Of a stretch of 64,000 nucleotides of DNA, positions 62,901-64,000 are shown one piece after another. Location: the NCBI RefSeq assembly GCF_000208745.1, contig NC_030857.1, positions 14,790,113 through 14,854,112 on the forward strand, in the 5' to 3' direction. The translations under genes and the position numbers were made by a program. The notes below the pieces were generated by a model. The model was not told where the DNA came from, searched no databases, and saw only the letters and a list, made by a program, of their open reading frames with translations. Each line of letters begins with the position of its first letter. Within the stretch, counting starts at the first letter, position 1. Origin of the DNA: Theobroma cacao (taxonomy: Eukaryota > Streptophyta > Magnoliopsida > Malvales > Malvaceae).

Positions 62901-63932
62901 GAATGATGATACCAGCATACAAAGGTATTAACCAATTATCAATTTGGTGCTTACCCCAGTTCTTTCTGCTACCAAGAATGCCATGCAAGAGAACAGCTGT
63001 TGGTGGCTCTGGTATTGACCTGTCCAATACCACCATTGAACTCCACTTTACCTGTATACAAGTTTTCATACATAAGTTCTCTGAAATTCAAGCAGAAGCA
63101 TCATTTAAATTTTAAAAATCAAGGAACAATAGAGTCATACGAATGTTGAGAAAGGAGAAAAAAAAAGAGAAAAAAAAGAAAGGAATGTTGAGAGGCATTT
63201 TTATTATTATAAAAAATAAGTAAAGCTCCAGGTATCACCATAGGCAACAAATGAATATTAGAATAATTCAAAAAGCAAAGCCATAATCCTTTTGCCCTAA
63301 CTTAGCCACGGAGGTGATTGTAGTACATCTCTCTGTTTACTTAAACAACATCTCATATGTTGTGTCTGCAACAACAGATTATCACAGCATGCAATGAACA
63401 TATAAAGAAGGACTTGAGGCAAGCTGAAAAGCACAAAGAAATTATAATATCAAATCAACTTACAAACAAATGATTCTGGAACAAAGAATCAACCATGTCT
63501 AACCAAAGAACAAATTGCCTAACACCACATTTTCACAACTTAAACCGATGGCCTATATTTTATTTCATATTTTTAATTCCAAAGCCACATAGAATAAGAA
63601 AACTTACAAGTTTTCCTTGAACTAGTTCGTATGCCTGCAAACAAAATATTAAAGAGTAGTGAGTTAAGAATAAATAGTGGAAATCAATGCTTTATTATTG
63701 CAAATTAGGATATCGCAATGCGTTTAATCTATACAAAAAATAACAAGTTAACAGCCCTGGAACAAACAACATGTTGAATAAAATACTTGGTTCTCTGAAT
63801 TATTCCCAAAAGTTTTGTTACCAAAACGGAAGACGGCTCAGACACATTTCGGCCATGTCCAAGCCTCTCATTTACCAACGCCATGCGTACGCTCCCCTCT
63901 CTACCGACTCTACTCGACCTACCAACAGCCAT
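53923..63932 (-). CDS. ABHD11-type alpha/beta hydrolase, At4g10030-like
   Basis: Twelve exons: 63932-63822, 63634-63608, 63051-62955, 61937-61894, 58805-58707, 57918-57861, 57763-57711, 57548-57447, 56535-56470, 55167-55046, 54802-54631 and 53991-53923. All phases agree, giving 339 residues from the first in-window ATG. The alpha/beta-hydrolase core starts near residue 64: oxyanion loop LLHGILGSRKNWG (67-79), LVDLRCHGDS, nucleophile elbow GHSFGG (Ser141), and catalytic His in DAGHWVHADNPDG (His316). The acid residue is probably in the region before 300 but I could not fix it. The family includes ABHD11 and bacterial YbfF esterases; the substrate here is unknown. A possible 3' splice site (ttgtag) directly upstream of the ATG suggests that a further 5' exon lies beyond the window, so the N-terminus may be incomplete. 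Confidence 0.9.
59129..59673 (+). mobile_element. Short non-autonomous Helitron in an ABHD11-like intron
   Basis: The left end reads TCTACTATAATCAATGAAAA, like plant Helitron 5' ends (TC then TCTACTA). The right end has an 8-bp hairpin CCTGTGCA-T-TGCACAGG (59646-59662), an 8-base gap-type spacer and then CTAG before T (59670-59674), the classical Helitron 3' signature. The body is 545 bp, AT-rich and non-coding. The base before the left end is G rather than the expected A. It sits in the 3.1-kb intron between exons 4 and 5, antisense to the gene. Confidence 0.72.
62397..62661. repeat. 133-bp tandem duplication in ABHD11-like intron 3
   Basis: Two neighbouring copies begin 'ttcccaattgaaatatctat' (about 62398 and 62531) and each ends 'gtcaaggagtga' plus 'ctctgta'. 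They differ at roughly ten positions. They lie between exons 3 and 4 and do not touch a splice site. Confidence 0.85.
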
Positions 63933-64000
63933 CCGGGAGATGCTAAATGTGTCATTCTACAACAAAATCGACCTTATTTCAACAAGAATCGGACAAATGC

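Overview
This window is nuclear DNA of a flowering plant, almost certainly a eudicot and probably a rosid. The signs are short exons with GT-AG introns, plant-only gene families, AT-rich spacers full of decayed transposons, and a single N at 48068 that points to a draft assembly. I could not name the species. Eight protein-coding genes are supported. All exon models below were built by eye from splice sites, reading-frame continuity and remembered family sequences.

Layout from left to right. 1-9.38 kb is transposon territory: LTR-like debris, then a degenerate but structurally complete Ty1/copia element (4288-9379, minus strand) with two LTRs, a primer-binding-like site and a near-matching 5-bp target duplication. 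Next come a UPF0301/DUF179 (AlgH-like) gene (10.0-13.6 kb, +), a CDK-like membrane-anchored Ser/Thr kinase (15.0-21.1 kb, -) and an HSD5-like short-chain dehydrogenase (23.7-27.0 kb, +). These are followed by a DREB-type AP2/ERF factor (28.5-29.0 kb, -) and, after a 7-kb repeat-rich spacer, PSB33, a chloroplast Rieske-like/LHC-like protein (36.0-38.5 kb, -). A second transposon cluster fills 39.0-42.5 kb. Then come a PPR protein (43.2-44.3 kb, +), a third repeat cluster (44.5-49.4 kb), a DUF506/PDDEXK-like gene (50.2-52.5 kb, +) and a 12-exon ABHD11-type alpha/beta hydrolase (53.9-63.9 kb, -). A short Helitron sits in one intron of the last gene.

The genes are ordinary nuclear neighbours, not an operon, and I see no shared pathway. 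From memory, the kinase, HSD5 and hydrolase match Arabidopsis At4g10010, At4g10020 and At4g10030. The ERF and PSB33 resemble At1g71520 and At1g71500, and UPF0301 beside a related kinase resembles At1g33780/At1g33770. This suggests an ancestral block that Arabidopsis split after duplication.

The least explained material is the transposons. Two 1.25-kb elements (40538-41803 and 48182-49426) share matching long terminal inverted repeats but carry different internal short-repeat arrays; the first has an exact 9-bp target duplication. Two smaller elements (39002-39526 and 41955-42513) form a second family with a GGGAGCACC/GGTGCTCCC palindromic core. These look like non-autonomous Mutator-like families and are the best candidates for something undescribed.
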